Of a DNA stretch of 33,145 nucleotides, positions 32,066 through 33,145 are shown in pieces. Location of the stretch: the NCBI GenBank assembly GCA_964436825.1, contig CAYTEO010000030.1, positions 1-33,145 of the forward strand. The letters run 5' to 3'. The position numbers and the translations under genes were made by a program. The notes beneath the pieces are model-generated. The model saw nothing but the letters and a program-made list of their open reading frames with translations. It was not told where the DNA came from and made no database searches. Numbering within the stretch: position 1 is the first letter of the stretch; every line of letters starts with the position of its first letter. The DNA comes from CAYTEO01 sp964436825 (lineage in GTDB: Bacteria; Krumholzibacteriota; Krumholzibacteriia; LZORAL124-64-63).

Positions 32066-32860
32066 TCAGCCGGCAGCCAGGTCGTGCCCTGTCGCCCTGG
32101 CCCCCGCCTGCTCTTCAGCTATCTGCTCTTGGCGCAACCGCACCAGCTCGTCGAGGACGCGACGGTATCCCTGCCGGTGGACCAGCTCGTTCCAGGTGTT
32201 GACCAATGCCAGCGAGGGATGGAACCTGGCCCGGCTGCGGTACAACGCGGGGTTGCGGCGATCGATCAGCTTCCTGCCCACGAATGTCTGGAGGCGATCG
32301 AACTCCTCCTGCGTGGTCATCAGGTCGCGGTATCGCAGGATCAGGACCTCCGCCTTGGCGTCACGGATGTATTCCAGGATCCGGACATTGTGCTCCCGCC
32401 ACCGCGAGAGCATCATGCGGGCATGATGCGGCCCCAGGTAGAACTGGCTCCGGTTGGGCCGGAAGCGAGGCCAGATCTCCCGAGGGTCCCGGAAGATGAC
32501 GATGAGCTTGTGCTCCGGCAGGGCGGAGGCCCAGACGGGATAGGTCAGGCAGGTGCGCGGGTCCTTGAACCCCCAGTCCTGGTAGCGGCCCGTACAGTCG
32601 GCGACGATCTCCCGGACGCGCTCATGATAGTGCGCCGGAACCGATTCCAGGGCGCGCGGCGTCAGATCGAGGACCTCGTAGCCCCGCGCCCCCAGGATCT
32701 CGATGTTCAGGTTCAGGGCGGCCTGTCGCTCGTACTTGTTGCCTCGATCGTAGGAGACATGCTCATCGATGTGATCATCCATGTTTATCCCAGAATGGTG
32801 GAGGATCTGGGATACGAGTGTCGTCCCGGATTTGTGCATGCCAAGGACCACGAAGATCAC
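32066..32860 (-). CDS. Sulfotransferase family protein
   Basis: A 264-residue PAPS-dependent sulfotransferase. The 5'-phosphosulfate-binding loop GMHKSGTTLVSQIL (7-20) lies at the very N-terminus; the 3'-phosphate-binding region is around FRDPREIWPRFRPNRS (123-138). FKDPRTC (98-104) is a further common element. GTG at 32860 was chosen because GGAAGGA (32868-32874) lies 7 nt upstream and because the loop should be close to the N-terminus; the frame extending to 32938 lacks this. In a polysaccharide locus it would sulfate a sugar of the exported glycan, which is inference. Confidence 0.82.
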   Translation of the reverse strand: MIFVVLGMHKSGTTLVSQILHHSGINMDDHIDEHVSYDRGNKYERQAALNLNIEILGARGYEVLDLTPRALESVPAHYHERVREIVADCTGRYQDWGFKDPRTCLTYPVWASALPEHKLIVIFRDPREIWPRFRPNRSQFYLGPHHARMMLSRWREHNVRILEYIRDAKAEVLILRYRDLMTTQEEFDRLQTFVGRKLIDRRNPALYRSRARFHPSLALVNTWNELVHRQGYRRVLDELVRLRQEQIAEEQAGARATGHDLAAG

Positions 32861-32997
32861 GGTGCCATCCTTCCTTCCCGACCACGACCGGGCGATGTAG
32901 CCCATAGTTCCGACAGGTCCCAAACAAAGGCAATTCACCAGCCTGCCGCAACTCTGTTCGGCTTCTGGTCAGTCTCTCCGGTGGTACATGACTTCGG

Positions 32998-33144
32998 CTA
33001 TCCTTTCGCTGCCTCAAGCAATTCCGGCAGATCCCCGTCCCACACGCTTTCCAGCGTCCTCCCTTCCAGCCAGAAATCGTGCTCTGGCAGGACGGCATTG
33101 GCTAAATGCACAAGGCTATCCGCAACGGGCGTGGGCTCGCCGAG
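32998..33144 (-). CDS. C-terminal fragment of an unidentified protein, cut by the window edge
   Basis: The last 48 codons of a minus-strand gene entering from the right. It ends HDFWLEGRTLESVWDGDLPE followed by LLEAAKG and TAG. Amino-acid composition is natural and codon use resembles real genes, unlike the overlapping frame beginning at 33098. It lies 137 bp upstream of the sulfotransferase start on the same strand, so it is probably part of the polysaccharide cluster. The family cannot be told from this tail. Confidence 0.55.
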   Translation of the reverse strand, partial: LGEPTPVADSLVHLANAVLPEHDFWLEGRTLESVWDGDLPELLEAAKG

Positions 33145-33145
33145 G

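Noticed and set aside
32775..33098. 107-codon minus-strand frame at the right end
   Set aside because: It overlaps the sulfotransferase N-terminus in another frame and has unnatural composition; the frame ending at 32998 looks like the real partial gene.
1..33145. CRISPR arrays, tRNA or rRNA genes, insertion sequences, attachment sites
   Set aside because: No regularly spaced repeats, tRNA-like cloverleaf sequences, rRNA sequence, transposase or integrase genes, or long terminal repeats were seen on either strand by eye.

Overview
The window is compact, GC-rich bacterial chromosome with almost no non-coding space. I see no insertion sequence, prophage, CRISPR array, tRNA or rRNA. Three things suggest a poorly cultured bacterium of the FCB superphylum or a neighbouring candidate phylum (Krumholzibacteriota or Eisenbacteria-like): an exported protein ending in an NYPNPFNP-type FlgD/type IX sorting tail, futalosine-pathway menaquinone genes, and a complete DNA topoisomerase VI, which is mainly archaeal. 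This placement is inference; there is no marker gene such as 16S rRNA.

Layout. 1-4.8 kb: the 3' part of an HNH nuclease, an SDR oxidoreductase, a hairpin between convergent genes, a giant GreA-type transcript-cleavage factor fusion and a small FnIII/FlgD-tail secreted protein. 5.2-9.3 kb: endonuclease IV (TTG start), a membrane-anchored HEXXH peptidase, and a sirtuin followed by a GT4 glycosyltransferase. 9.3-15 kb: a 1017-residue subtilase related to tripeptidyl-peptidase II, then a gamma-family Cys/Met PLP enzyme with a downstream protein that I read as a divergent RelA/SpoT-fold nucleotidyltransferase. 15-20 kb (minus strand): an apparent operon of ExeA-like AAA+/SPOR protein, GT4 glycosyltransferase, mqnA and mqnC. 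20.2-21.2 kb: a cysteine-rich secreted protein.

21.3-28.6 kb (plus strand) is the most interesting unit. A good promoter whose -10 lies in a palindrome is followed by six tightly packed genes: top6B, an M32 carboxypeptidase, top6A, an M48 lipoprotein peptidase, a NUDIX hydrolase and a GT4 glycosyltransferase. A perfect 12-bp G/C hairpin lies between the M48 and NUDIX genes. The two topoisomerase VI subunits are separated by the carboxypeptidase, and top6A starts inside the end of the carboxypeptidase gene.

28.6-33.1 kb is the edge of a surface-polysaccharide locus: a GT4 glycosyltransferase, GDP-mannose 4,6-dehydratase, an NAD-dependent sugar epimerase/dehydratase, a sulfotransferase and the C-terminus of a further gene leaving the window.

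Start codons were chosen by Shine-Dalgarno position where possible; several genes use TTG or GTG. Convergent pairs often abut or overlap at their stop codons with no room for a terminator. All functional calls are from reading motifs by eye; no database search was run.
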